The position numbers were made by a program, and so were the translations under genes. Below, in pieces: positions 51,040 to 59,481 of a stretch of 64,000 bases of DNA; position 1 is the stretch's first letter; the number at the start of each line of letters is the position of its first letter. Source of the DNA: Gallaecimonas xiamenensis 3-C-1 (lineage in GTDB: Bacteria; Pseudomonadota; Gammaproteobacteria; Enterobacterales; Gallaecimonadaceae). The DNA lies in the NCBI RefSeq assembly GCF_000299915.1, contig NZ_AMRI01000011.1, positions 1 through 64,000 of the forward strand, written 5' to 3'. The notes beneath the pieces are model-generated. The model did no database searches. It saw nothing but the letters and a program-made list of their open reading frames with translations, and was not told the DNA's origin.

Positions 51040-51456
51040 ATGATTTCTCTTCAGGCCACTGAAAGCCATTTTTACCAGGACACCAGCCGCCTTCGTAACC
51101 TCAAGGGCAAGGCCGGCCTGGAGGCCGCCGCCAGCGAATTTGAAGCCATGTTCCTGCAACTGGTGCTCAAGAACATGCGTGACGCCACCCAGGCCATGGC
51201 CGACGAGGACAGCTTCCTGTCCAGCCGCCAGCAGCAGTTCTACCAGAGCATGGCCGACGGCCAGCTGGCCACCGAGATGGCCTCCAAGGCCAAGCTGGGC
51301 ATCGCCGAAGCCATGACCCGCCAACTGGGCCACCACCTGGCAGGGGCAGGGGAGGGTAGCGTTGCCCTAAAGAATGACCAAGGCGCTGTCGCTTCTTCCT
51401 CTATAAGCACGGCTGCCCTGCGCCAGCCATTGATCCGCACCGCTGACGGTAACTGA
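51040..51456 (+). CDS. flgJ: Rod cap protein FlgJ, without muramidase domain
   Basis: The 138-residue protein matches only the N-terminal rod-binding half of FlgJ (AASEFEAMFLQLVLKNMRDA near residue 30). The C-terminal peptidoglycan hydrolase domain of enteric FlgJ (about 315 residues) is absent and no frameshift explains it, so another hydrolase must open the wall for the rod. Confidence 0.92.
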   Translation: MISLQATESHFYQDTSRLRNLKGKAGLEAAASEFEAMFLQLVLKNMRDATQAMADEDSFLSSRQQQFYQSMADGQLATEMASKAKLGIAEAMTRQLGHHLAGAGEGSVALKNDQGAVASSSISTAALRQPLIRTADGN

Positions 51457-51458
51457 AC

Positions 51459-52799
51459 ATGAGTTTGCTAAATAACGGTTTGTCCGGCCTGCAGGCGTCC
51501 CAGTACGCCATGAACGTGGTCAGCCAGAACATCGCCAACCTCAATACCCAGGGCTACAGCCGCCAGGACGCCCTGATGGTGGCCCGCAACGGCGGGGGCT
51601 TTGGCACCCTCAATGCCGGCGACGGTGTGGAAGTGACCCAGCTGCGCCGCATCAACGACAGTTACCTGACTGCTTCTTTGTGGCGCGCCAATACCAAGAG
51701 CGGTTACGACAGCCAATACAGCACCATGATCAGCCAGATGGAAGCGGTGTTCGGCAGTGACGAGCTGAGTATCAGCAACGGCCTGGACAGCTTCTTCTCG
51801 GCCCTTTCCGCCGCCTCTTCCGCGCCCCAGTCCATCGCGCCCCGCCAGCAGGTGCTGGCCACCGCCGAGGCCTTGGCCAACCGCTTCAAGCAGTTGTCCG
51901 GCAATATGGACGTACAGGAAAAACAGCTGGACGAGCAGGCCGATGCCACCCTGGTGGACATCAATACCCAGGCCCAGAGCATCGCCACCCTCAACCAGAC
52001 CATCATTGAGGTCAAGGCCAAGGGCGGCAACACCTCGGCCCTGGAAGACCAGCGCGACGAACTGGTGCTGGCCCTGTCCAAGCAGGTGACGGTCAAGACC
52101 ACCCAGCAGGACGACGGCTCCCTGACCATCACCCTGTCCGGCGGCCAGCCGCTGGTGATGGGCAGCCGCAGCGCCACCCTGAGCCGCGCCGGTGACGATA
52201 TCACCCTCAAGTTCGTCAACGAGACCTTCAGCCTGAACAACATCGGTGGCTCCCTTGGTGCCAACCGCGACTACAAACTGGGCGAACTGGCCAGCCTGCG
52301 CAGTGACCTCAACGCCCAGGCCCAAAGCCTGGCCGACCAGTTCAACACCCAGTTGGCCGCCGGCTTTGACCTCAACGGTAATCCCGGCACGCCCCTGTTC
52401 AGCTACGACCCGACCAACCCGGCGGGCTCCCTGGCCCTTGACCCGGCCATTACCCCCGAAGCCCTGGCCTTTACCGGCGACGACGGCACCGGCAACCCGG
52501 TGGGCGGCATCGGCGACAACAGCAACCTGCTGGTGATGGTCGAGATGAAAACCGGCCTGTACGACGACTACAGCAAGCTGCTTGGCGATCTGGCGGTCCG
52601 TTCCGGCCAGGCCCAATCCCTGGCCACCGCCAGCGAAAGCCTGCAACTGGACGCCCTGAACAAGCGCAACTCGGTCAGCGGCGTCAACCAGGACGAGGAA
52701 GCGGCCAAGCTGATGCAGTACATCCAGTCCTACCAGGCCAATGCCAAGGTGATCAGCGCCGCCGATGAGATCTTTTCCACGCTTATGGGGATGTTCTGA
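51459..52799 (+). CDS. flgK: Hook-filament junction protein FlgK
   Basis: The 446-residue protein starts SLLNNGLSGLQASQYAMNVV and ends QSYQANAKVISAADEIFSTL, the FlgK termini. It is near the short end of the FlgK range (often about 550), as is common in lateral systems. It overlaps flgL by 1 bp. Confidence 0.95.
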   Translation: MSLLNNGLSGLQASQYAMNVVSQNIANLNTQGYSRQDALMVARNGGGFGTLNAGDGVEVTQLRRINDSYLTASLWRANTKSGYDSQYSTMISQMEAVFGSDELSISNGLDSFFSALSAASSAPQSIAPRQQVLATAEALANRFKQLSGNMDVQEKQLDEQADATLVDINTQAQSIATLNQTIIEVKAKGGNTSALEDQRDELVLALSKQVTVKTTQQDDGSLTITLSGGQPLVMGSRSATLSRAGDDITLKFVNETFSLNNIGGSLGANRDYKLGELASLRSDLNAQAQSLADQFNTQLAAGFDLNGNPGTPLFSYDPTNPAGSLALDPAITPEALAFTGDDGTGNPVGGIGDNSNLLVMVEMKTGLYDDYSKLLGDLAVRSGQAQSLATASESLQLDALNKRNSVSGVNQDEEAAKLMQYIQSYQANAKVISAADEIFSTLMGMF

Positions 52800-53698
52800 T
52801 GCGCGTCAGTAGCGGACAACTCAGTCAATACGTGCTCTCCGGCCTGAGCCGCCAGGGCGCCGAATACGGCAAACTCATCCAGCAGATGAGCTCCGGCGAG
52901 CGCATTACCAAGCCGTCGGACGATCCCTTGGGGACCGTGACCCTGCTTGGCCTGCACCGGGACCAGCAGAACATGGAGCAGTACCTCAAGAACATCGGCG
53001 ACGTCACCAGCAAGCTCGAGCAGACCGAGAGCTACCTCGATGCCAGCTTCGACGTACTGCTGCGGGTCCAGGACTTGGCCCTGGCCGCCAAGAACGGCTC
53101 TGCCTCCGACTCCGACCGCCAGGCCTATGCCTCTGAGCTCAAGAGCCTGCGCGACAACCTGTTGGATTTTGCCAACGCCAAGGACGAAGAAGGCCATTAC
53201 CTGATGGCCGGCAGCCAGCTGGACCAGGCCGCTATCGCCGACGACGGCACCGGCAACCTGGTTTACCAGGGTGACAGCCTGGTGCGTCAGGTGCAGGTAG
53301 CCCGGGGTGTGACCATGGGTGCCAACATCACCGTAAACGACATCTACTTCGATGCCGCTGGCGGTTTCTTCCAGGACCTGGACGCCTTTATCACCGACCT
53401 GGACACCCCCGGCACCGACATGACCCCATCCGGCACCGTCATGGTCGACCGCATGGAAACCACCCTGGCCAGCCTCAACCGGGCCTTGACCGACATCGGC
53501 GGCCGCGTCAGCAGCCTGCGTAGCCTGGACACCGCCCAACAGGACGTGAGCCTGGCCAACGACAAGATCATCGGTGAGATAGAGAGCCTGGATTACGTGG
53601 CGGCGGCCGACCGTGCCAACCAGATCCAACTGGCCCTGACCGCCACCCAGAAAACCTACAGCCAGCTCAGCCAGCTGAGCCTCTTTGATTACCTCTAA
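52799..53698 (+). CDS. flgL: Hook-filament junction protein FlgL
   Basis: The 299-residue protein has the FlgL N-terminus (MRVSSGQLSQYVLSGLSRQG, QMSSGERITKPSDDPLGT) and a flagellin-like C-terminal helix (AADRANQIQLALTATQKTYS). It joins FlgK to the filament. It overlaps the next gene by 1 bp. Confidence 0.94.
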   Translation: MRVSSGQLSQYVLSGLSRQGAEYGKLIQQMSSGERITKPSDDPLGTVTLLGLHRDQQNMEQYLKNIGDVTSKLEQTESYLDASFDVLLRVQDLALAAKNGSASDSDRQAYASELKSLRDNLLDFANAKDEEGHYLMAGSQLDQAAIADDGTGNLVYQGDSLVRQVQVARGVTMGANITVNDIYFDAAGGFFQDLDAFITDLDTPGTDMTPSGTVMVDRMETTLASLNRALTDIGGRVSSLRSLDTAQQDVSLANDKIIGEIESLDYVAAADRANQIQLALTATQKTYSQLSQLSLFDYL

Positions 53699-54684
53699 TG
53701 GCCATGCAGATATCCCCCCTCGTCAGTAAGGACAACCGGCACCAGGCGGCGGGCATAGTGCCCGGCGCCAGCCAGGACAAGCCCCAGGAGTTGGCGGCCA
53801 AGCCCCGCAGCAGCGGGGATATCAGCGTCAAGGCCCAGCGGCATGGGCAGTGGGCCTTGATGAGCCAGGCCCAGTTCCGGCTCTCGACCTTACAGTCGAT
53901 GGAGCAGGCCGTGGTCAACACCTACCGGCAGTTGGTGGGGTTGGCCAGGCAGCTGGAACAGAACCAATCACAGTCACAGGCCCTGGCCAATCAAGCCAGG
54001 GCCTTGGCGCATCAGGTCGATGGTGAAGGGCTGCTGGACGGCGCCCTGGCACCGAGGCGTCAAAAAGGGGAAGCGAGCTTCCTGCTGACCCGGGTTGACC
54101 TGCTCAGCCAACGCAGCCAGGCCGAGACCGTTAAAATCGGCCTGCCCAACGGCGCCTCCCTTTCCCTGCGCCTGGGGGCCCAGGCCAGCCAGGGCCGGGT
54201 GCTGGCCGACCTCGGCGCCCAATTGGCGCGCCAGGGGATCTCGGTCAGCAGCAACAGCCAAGGGCAATTGCTGCTGTCCGGCCCGGAAAAGCTCTTTGCC
54301 AGTCCCTGGCAGTTCCAGGGCCAAGGGATCAGGGTGCCGGCCGGCAATCCCGTGCCCATCACCCTGGACGTTCAACCCCAGGTACTGGACCAAATGGCTC
54401 AAGGCCTGGCTGCCGGCAATGTGGATTACGAAAAGGCCCGGTTGCGCGCCCTGCTGGCTGCCCTAGAGCAGCACCGCAAGGCCCTGGCTCAGCAGCGCCA
54501 GCAACTGATGCAGAAAATGGAGTCCCTGCGCTCCCAGGCCTTGGCCGCCGGCCAAAGCCCTGAGCAGTTGGGCGAGAGCGTCAAGACCTTGATGCGCGAA
54601 GGGGACTTTACCCTGCAACTTAACACCCTGATGGCACAGGCAAATCTCTCGCGCCAGTCAGTGGTGGCCCTGCTGGCGGGTTGA
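53698..54684 (+). CDS. Unassigned flagellar protein between flgL and lafA, LafW-like by position
   Basis: The 328-residue protein has no signal peptide. A helical N-terminal part (QSMEQAVVNTYRQLVGLARQ) and a C-terminal coiled coil rich in Gln (about residues 240-290) flank a beta-rich middle, IGLPNGASLSLRLGAQASQG, that resembles the flagellin hook IN motif of axial proteins. This suggests an exported hook-associated or cap-related subunit. The place is that of lafW in E. coli Flag-2 loci, but homology cannot be shown by eye. It is co-transcribed with flgKL. Confidence 0.6.
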   Translation: MAMQISPLVSKDNRHQAAGIVPGASQDKPQELAAKPRSSGDISVKAQRHGQWALMSQAQFRLSTLQSMEQAVVNTYRQLVGLARQLEQNQSQSQALANQARALAHQVDGEGLLDGALAPRRQKGEASFLLTRVDLLSQRSQAETVKIGLPNGASLSLRLGAQASQGRVLADLGAQLARQGISVSSNSQGQLLLSGPEKLFASPWQFQGQGIRVPAGNPVPITLDVQPQVLDQMAQGLAAGNVDYEKARLRALLAALEQHRKALAQQRQQLMQKMESLRSQALAAGQSPEQLGESVKTLMREGDFTLQLNTLMAQANLSRQSVVALLAG

Positions 54685-54825
54685 GTTCGTTATTTCGCCT
54701 TTAGTTTCCCTTTCGATCGAAGTTTTTTGTTTTGTCATTTTATTTTCCTGAGGGCGGTGCCGCCTATTTCATGGTGAACGACAATGGCCGCAAGGGCGGC
54801 GTTTAAACCCTCAGGAGAAAGACCT
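54685..54825 (+). promoter_or_regulatory. Flagellin leader and promoter region
   Basis: An AT-rich stretch with TTCGATCGAA (54712-54721) followed by T6 may be a weak terminator for the preceding gene. A GCCGCCTA sequence at 54759 with TTTATTTT upstream is the nearest thing to a sigma28 promoter, but the match is poor. An AGGAGA ribosome-binding site precedes lafA. Confidence 0.35.
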
Positions 54826-55650
54826 ATGTCTCTGTCTATCCATACTAACTTTGCGTCCCTGGTTTCCCAGAACTCGCTGAACAAAAGCAACAACATGCTG
54901 TCCACCGCTCTGGAGCGCCTGGGCACCGGCCTGCGCGTAAACAGCGCTGCTGACGACGCTGCCGGTCTGCAGATCGCCAACCGTCTGACTTCTCAAACCC
55001 GTGGTATGGCTGTTGCCCAGCGTAACTCCCAAGACGCCATCAGCATGCTGCAAACCGCTGACAGCGCCCTGGACGAAGCCTCCACCATCGTTTTCCGTAT
55101 GAAAGACCTGGCCACCCAGGCTGCTAACGGTACCAACGGTACTTCCGACCGCGCCGCTCTGGACTCCGAGTACCAAGAGCTGACTTCCGAACTGACTCGT
55201 ATCATGACCGAAACCACTTACGGTTCCGGCCAGAACCTGTTCACCGGCAAGCTGGCTGCTCCCGTGACTTTCCAAATCGGTTCTTCTGCCACTGAAACCC
55301 TGGCTTTTGACGCTTCTACCGAAATCGCCGCCATCGATCCTACCGCTCTGGCCGATATCACTGTACAAGCCAACGCCACCACCGAAATGGGCGCTCTTGA
55401 CACCCTGCAAGAGTCCATCGGTGCTGCCCGTGCCAAGTTCGGTGCCAACATCAACCGTCTGGACCACACCATCAACAACCTGGCTTCCATCAGCCAGAAC
55501 ACCGAAGCTGCCAAAGGCCGCATCATGGATGCCGACTTCGCTTCTGAAACTTCCAACATGACCAAGCAACAGCTGCTGATGCAAACCGGCGTAAGCGCTC
55601 TGACCAGCGCCAACTCCGTCACCAGCCTGGTTGGTTCTCTGCTGCGCTAA
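54826..55650 (+). CDS. lafA: Lateral flagellin LafA
   Basis: The 274-residue flagellin has the conserved D0/D1 ends (SLSIHTNFASLVSQNSLNKS, LGTGLRVNSAADDAAGLQIA; C-terminal TSNMTKQQLLMQTGVSALTS) and a short variable centre. It forms the filament and should depend on LafS. The ATG used follows AGGAGA; a start 14 codons upstream would add residues unlike any flagellin. Codons differ from the neighbours: more GCT, TCT, ACT and CGT, as expected for a very highly expressed gene. Confidence 0.97.
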   Translation: MSLSIHTNFASLVSQNSLNKSNNMLSTALERLGTGLRVNSAADDAAGLQIANRLTSQTRGMAVAQRNSQDAISMLQTADSALDEASTIVFRMKDLATQAANGTNGTSDRAALDSEYQELTSELTRIMTETTYGSGQNLFTGKLAAPVTFQIGSSATETLAFDASTEIAAIDPTALADITVQANATTEMGALDTLQESIGAARAKFGANINRLDHTINNLASISQNTEAAKGRIMDADFASETSNMTKQQLLMQTGVSALTSANSVTSLVGSLLR

Positions 55651-55661
55651 GCAGAATTCGG

Positions 55662-55686
55662 GCCCCCGCTTGGCGGGGGCTTTTTT
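55662..55686 (+). terminator. Terminator after lafA
   Basis: GCCCCCGC/GCGGGGGC stem with a 3-nt loop and T6. Some read-through would supply fliD and fliS. Confidence 0.95.
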
Positions 55687-55709
55687 CCGTTTTGGAATAG
55701 GATGTAAAT

Positions 55710-57014
55710 ATGGCAATCAGCAGCAGTTTTGACGTTCAGACCCTGGCTTCCCAGTACGTCGCCGCCGACCGTAGCAAGATGGACGCGTATTTCTCGAGCC
55801 AGCAGACCTATTACCAAAGCAGGCTCAAGGCGTACAACGCCATTTCCAGCCAGATCAGCACCTTCCAGGAAGCCCTGGGCAAGCTGAGCGGCACCAATGC
55901 CTTCCAAAGCTTTGGGGTGACCCAGGGTGACGAAACCTACGCCAAGATCACTGCCGGCAGCAGTGCCGTTGCCGGCCAGTACCAACTGCACGTATCCCAG
56001 TTGGCCAGCGCCGACCAGTACACCCTGGACTTTGCCTCCGAGACCGATCCGGTGGGCAACAGCGGCACCCTGACCCTGGGCCTTGGTAGCGACAGCTTTG
56101 ATATCGACATGAGCAGCCTGCCGGCCGGCGCTACGATCAGCGATCTGCGTAACGCCATCAACAGCGCCAGCGACAACCCCGGCGTCCGCGCCTCACTGGT
56201 ACGCACCGGCGGCAGCGTCAAGCTGATGCTGACCAGCGAAAAGACCGGCGCTGCCAATACCCTGTCCATCAGCACCAACGGTGACCCGGCCCTGGCCAGC
56301 CTCGATACTGCCATCGCCGGTAAAACCCAGCTGAGCACCGCCCAGGACGCCCTGGTCTACCTGGGTGACAACCAGAGCCTGGCCATCAGCTCCGAGTCCA
56401 ACACCCTGGACAACGTCATCGACGGCCTGACCATCGAGCTGACCAAGGCCCATACCGACCCGGCTGACACCCTGAGCTTTACCGTCGGCCGCGACATGGA
56501 CGCCACCAAGGAAGATCTCAAGAGCTTTATCGATGGCTACAACGCCCTTATCGATCAGCTCAAGAAGTACACCACGGCGGAAGACGGCGCGTCCCCTGTG
56601 CTGTCCGGTGACGCCACAGCCCGTACCCTGCAAAGCCAGATGCGCGGCCTGTTCAACAGCGTCAACCTCAGCCAACTGGGCCTGAAGACCGACAAGTTCG
56701 GCAAGTACAGCCTGGACGAGGACAAGCTGGGTGACTTCCTGGAAGCCAACCCCAACGGCCTCAACAGCGTTCTGGGTGGCAAAGACGGCATCATGAACAA
56801 GCTCGACACCATGCTCGACGGCTACGTCAAAGGTAACAGCTCGGTGCTCAAAACCAGCGTGGCCAGTACCCAGGCCAACCTGGACCGCCTCACCGATCGC
56901 ATGGATCAGTTTGACCTGCGCATGGAACAGCAGTACAACCGCTACGTTGCCCAGTTCACTCAGATGCAAACCATCGTTTCCCAAATGCAACAGACCTCCA
57001 GTCTGTTCGGCTAA
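55710..57014 (+). CDS. fliD: Filament cap protein FliD
   Basis: The 434-residue protein has N-terminal SSFDVQTLASQYVAADRSKM, a hook IN segment (VRASLVRTGGSVKLMLTSEK) and a C-terminal coiled coil (LDRLTDRMDQFDLRMEQQYN) ending in QMQQTSSLFG. This is FliD (HAP2), the cap under which flagellin folds. Confidence 0.95.
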   Translation: MAISSSFDVQTLASQYVAADRSKMDAYFSSQQTYYQSRLKAYNAISSQISTFQEALGKLSGTNAFQSFGVTQGDETYAKITAGSSAVAGQYQLHVSQLASADQYTLDFASETDPVGNSGTLTLGLGSDSFDIDMSSLPAGATISDLRNAINSASDNPGVRASLVRTGGSVKLMLTSEKTGAANTLSISTNGDPALASLDTAIAGKTQLSTAQDALVYLGDNQSLAISSESNTLDNVIDGLTIELTKAHTDPADTLSFTVGRDMDATKEDLKSFIDGYNALIDQLKKYTTAEDGASPVLSGDATARTLQSQMRGLFNSVNLSQLGLKTDKFGKYSLDEDKLGDFLEANPNGLNSVLGGKDGIMNKLDTMLDGYVKGNSSVLKTSVASTQANLDRLTDRMDQFDLRMEQQYNRYVAQFTQMQTIVSQMQQTSSLFG

Positions 57015-57029
57015 TCCACAGGAGCCCCC

Positions 57030-57413
57030 ATGTTTGACGAGTCCGGCCTCGACGCCTACCGACACACCCAGATTGAAGCCAGGGCTGCGGCCGCTGAGCC
57101 CCATAAACTGGTGCTGATGTTGATCGAGGGCTTACTGGACGAGCTGGCCAGGGTGGAAGGCCACATCCAGGCCAAGCAGTTTGACCGTAAGGCCACGTCC
57201 ATCACCAAATGCCTGGACATACTGTCCGGTCTGGATACGGCCCTGGACAGGGAAAACGGCGGGGCTTTGGCCGAAGATCTGCATCGGCTTTACGACTTCT
57301 GCGGCCGCCAGTTGTTCGACGTCAGCGTCAGCAACGAGGTGGCAGGTCTTAGCATCGTCTACAAGGTGCTAGGGGACTTGAAGGAAGGATGGGAATCCAT
57401 GACGGCCGCTTAA
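57030..57413 (+). CDS. fliS: Flagellin chaperone FliS
   Basis: The 127-residue protein has the FliS core YRHTQIEARAAAAEPHKLVL followed by MLIEGLLDEL. It binds flagellin before export. The stop lies within the stem of the following terminator. Confidence 0.94.
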   Translation: MFDESGLDAYRHTQIEARAAAAEPHKLVLMLIEGLLDELARVEGHIQAKQFDRKATSITKCLDILSGLDTALDRENGGALAEDLHRLYDFCGRQLFDVSVSNEVAGLSIVYKVLGDLKEGWESMTAA

Positions 57414-57428
57414 GCGGCCGTTTTTTTT
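57402..57428 (+). terminator. Terminator after fliS
   Basis: ACGGCCGCTT/AAGCGGCCGT stem followed by T8; it includes the fliS stop codon. Confidence 0.95.
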
Positions 57429-57461
57429 AGCTTCCTTCTCTTCCCTGCTCCCTTCCCTTTG

Positions 57462-57477
57462 CTTCCGCAGGCGGAAG
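57462..57477 (+). promoter_or_regulatory. Candidate LafK activator site upstream of fliT
   Basis: CTTCCGC-AG-GCGGAAG is an inverted repeat of the same half-sites as at 44879, in the opposite order. Its centre lies about 70 bp upstream of the -24 GG, the same distance as at flgB. Confidence 0.6.
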
Positions 57478-57537
57478 TTCCCCTTCCTCTTTTTTGTCTC
57501 TATTTTTGTAACTCAATGATTTTAAAGGTTTAAAAAG

Positions 57538-57554
57538 TTGGCTTGGGGTTTGCT
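57538..57554 (+). promoter_or_regulatory. Sigma54 promoter of the fliT-lafU operon
   Basis: TTGGCTTGGGGTTTGCT has GG at 57540 and GC exactly 12 bp later, matching the -24/-12 consensus. The 37 bp up to and including GG are identical at 30 positions to those before the flgB promoter. Confidence 0.9.
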
Positions 57555-57595
57555 GAATGAAAGCCAAACCTAACGCCAACTGGATGATTTGAACC

Positions 57596-57892
57596 TTGAC
57601 CCCGCCGCTGAAAGTGCAGATCGACGCCCTGGCCCGCACCCTGCTGGCCAGTGCCAAGGCCCGTGAGTGGCTGGCCCTTGCCCGCCACGACCAGACCACG
57701 GCCAAGTTGCTCGACAGCCTCAAGCCGGTACCGGCGGAACTGACCGCTGCCCTGGCCAACCTCAAGCGCGCCCACCAGGAAGCCATGGCCCTGGCCGAGG
57801 CGGAAAAACAGCGTCTGTCGGGTCAAATCAACCATGTGCGAGACAACCAGGAAGGCCTGCGGGCCTACCGCCAGATGGAAGAGATCGCATGA
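57596..57892 (+). CDS. fliT: FliT-like export chaperone (LafD position)
   Basis: The 98-residue helical protein lies after fliS and before fliK, where lateral loci have fliT (lafD). The Lys/Arg-rich helices (AKAREWLALARHDQTTAKLL) fit a small FliT-like chaperone but sequence similarity is weak. TTG is the only reasonable upstream start, since a stop codon lies two codons before it; a later start is possible. It overlaps fliK by 4 bp. Confidence 0.7.
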   Translation: MTPPLKVQIDALARTLLASAKAREWLALARHDQTTAKLLDSLKPVPAELTAALANLKRAHQEAMALAEAEKQRLSGQINHVRDNQEGLRAYRQMEEIA

Positions 57893-58971
57893 AAGGGATC
57901 GCCAGCAGTTTCCCCACCCAAGCCCAAGGCAATTTCCGCCAGGGGCCCCTGAGCCAGGGCAGCGGCTTTGCCGCCGAGTTCCAGGCCCTGGAACAGCAGC
58001 AGCCGGCTCTTGCCAGCTTTCGCATGAGCGCCGAGCTGGCCGAGCAGGCGCCCTCGACGGTCGACCAGGACCATGACAGCCAGGACAGGGAACTGGACCA
58101 GGACGCCGCCATGGTGCTGGGCCAGGACGCCCAGGAAACCGCTGCCCAGGACCTGGTGGTGCGCGGCTTTGGCCAGCAGCAAGGTGAACCGAAACAGCAG
58201 CAGGAGGCAGAGCAGGGCAGCGAGGATCAGGACCAGGTCGTGGCCCTGGACCTGCCGGGCCTGCCCCAGCCCCTGAACCTGACGGTGCAGCACAAGGCGG
58301 AGCCGGCCGGCAAACTGGCGGCCGACAGCGCCCTGAAGGTACAGGCCCTGGCGGCGGGCCAAAGGCCCATCGAGGCTCAAGCCAAGACCACCGAGCCGGC
58401 CAAGCTGCAATTGGCGGCCGGGGAAAGCTTTATCAAGGATCTGGGCCCGGCCCTCGAGGGGCGTAACGAGTCCCGCCTGGACGCCCTGACTGGCGCGCCG
58501 CGCCTGGCAGCCATGCCTGAGTGGGCCCCGGTCAAGGTCAACACCGCCAGCAGCGCCAGCGGCAGCCAGAGTCCCTGGCAGCAGGATCTGATGGCTGCCT
58601 TGGGGGACCGCTTGCAGCTGCAGGTCAACCAACAGGTCAAGGAAGCCAGGGTCAGGCTGGACCCGCCCGAACTGGGCCGGGTGGAAATGACGGTACGCCT
58701 GGATGGCGACAAGCTCAGCGTCCAGCTGCAGGCCAATCATCCCCAGGTCCGTGACGCCTTGCAGGCTCAGGTGGACAGGCTGCGCCTTGATCTGAGCCAG
58801 AGCCACGGTGCCCAGGTCGACGTTTCCGTAGGCCAGCAAAGCAGCGGCCAGCAACAGCAACAAGCCTTCGCGGCCCAGGACCCGATCCTGGCCGGCCTCT
58901 CCAGCAACCCCGTTCATGAAGAAGAAACTGACACCGCCTCTAGCGAGGGGTGGGTCAGTGCCTTGGCATAA
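57889..58971 (+). CDS. fliK: Hook-length control protein FliK
   Basis: The 360-residue protein has a Gln-, Ala- and Asp-rich low-complexity N-terminal two thirds (the ruler) and the compact FliK C-terminal domain with VRLDPPELGRVEMTVRLDGD near residue 255 and KLSVQLQANHPQVRDALQAQ. This domain signals FlhB to change substrate. The start overlaps the fliT stop (ATGA). Confidence 0.93.
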   Translation: MKGIASSFPTQAQGNFRQGPLSQGSGFAAEFQALEQQQPALASFRMSAELAEQAPSTVDQDHDSQDRELDQDAAMVLGQDAQETAAQDLVVRGFGQQQGEPKQQQEAEQGSEDQDQVVALDLPGLPQPLNLTVQHKAEPAGKLAADSALKVQALAAGQRPIEAQAKTTEPAKLQLAAGESFIKDLGPALEGRNESRLDALTGAPRLAAMPEWAPVKVNTASSASGSQSPWQQDLMAALGDRLQLQVNQQVKEARVRLDPPELGRVEMTVRLDGDKLSVQLQANHPQVRDALQAQVDRLRLDLSQSHGAQVDVSVGQQSSGQQQQQAFAAQDPILAGLSSNPVHEEETDTASSEGWVSALA

Positions 58972-58985
58972 AAGGAGTGTCAGAC

Positions 58986-59474
58986 GTGCCTATCGCAACC
59001 CCTCAAGAGAAGAGCAAAAGCCGCCTGCCCTGGCTGGTCGGCGGCACGCTGTTGCTGGCCCTTGCCTGTGGTGCCACTTACCTGATGGCCACCGACAAGC
59101 TGGATGTAGAGCAGTTGTTCCAAGAACCGCCTGCCCCACCCGTGGTCATGAGCACCCAGCCCCTGTTCCACCCCCTGGACAAGTTCGTGGTCAGCCTGGG
59201 CGGTGACGACGTGCAGCACTACATGATGCTGGAACTGGCCCTGGTCTCCAAAGACCCGCGCATGCCCCGCCAAAGCACCGAATTGTCCCCTGTTATCCGC
59301 AACGCCCTGCTCAAGTACTTCTCCACCCGCAAGTACGAGCAGGTGCGCACAGAGATCCGCGACATGGCTAGCCTGCAAGCGGCGCTCAAGAAGCAACTGA
59401 TGGAAACGGTAGACAGCTACGGCTACGAGCTGTCCGTGGACGAAGTCCTGCTCACCAAAGTGGTTATTCAGTAA
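58986..59474 (+). CDS. fliL: Flagellar basal body-associated protein FliL
   Basis: The 162-residue protein has one membrane helix (LPWLVGGTLLLALACGATYL) and a periplasmic domain with FVVSLGGDDVQHYMMLELAL. FliL supports stator function. The GTG at 58986 with AAGGAG upstream is the likely start; an in-frame ATG 12 codons earlier overlaps fliK. Confidence 0.9.
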   Translation: MPIATPQEKSKSRLPWLVGGTLLLALACGATYLMATDKLDVEQLFQEPPAPPVVMSTQPLFHPLDKFVVSLGGDDVQHYMMLELALVSKDPRMPRQSTELSPVIRNALLKYFSTRKYEQVRTEIRDMASLQAALKKQLMETVDSYGYELSVDEVLLTKVVIQ

Positions 59475-59481
59475 GAGGCGA

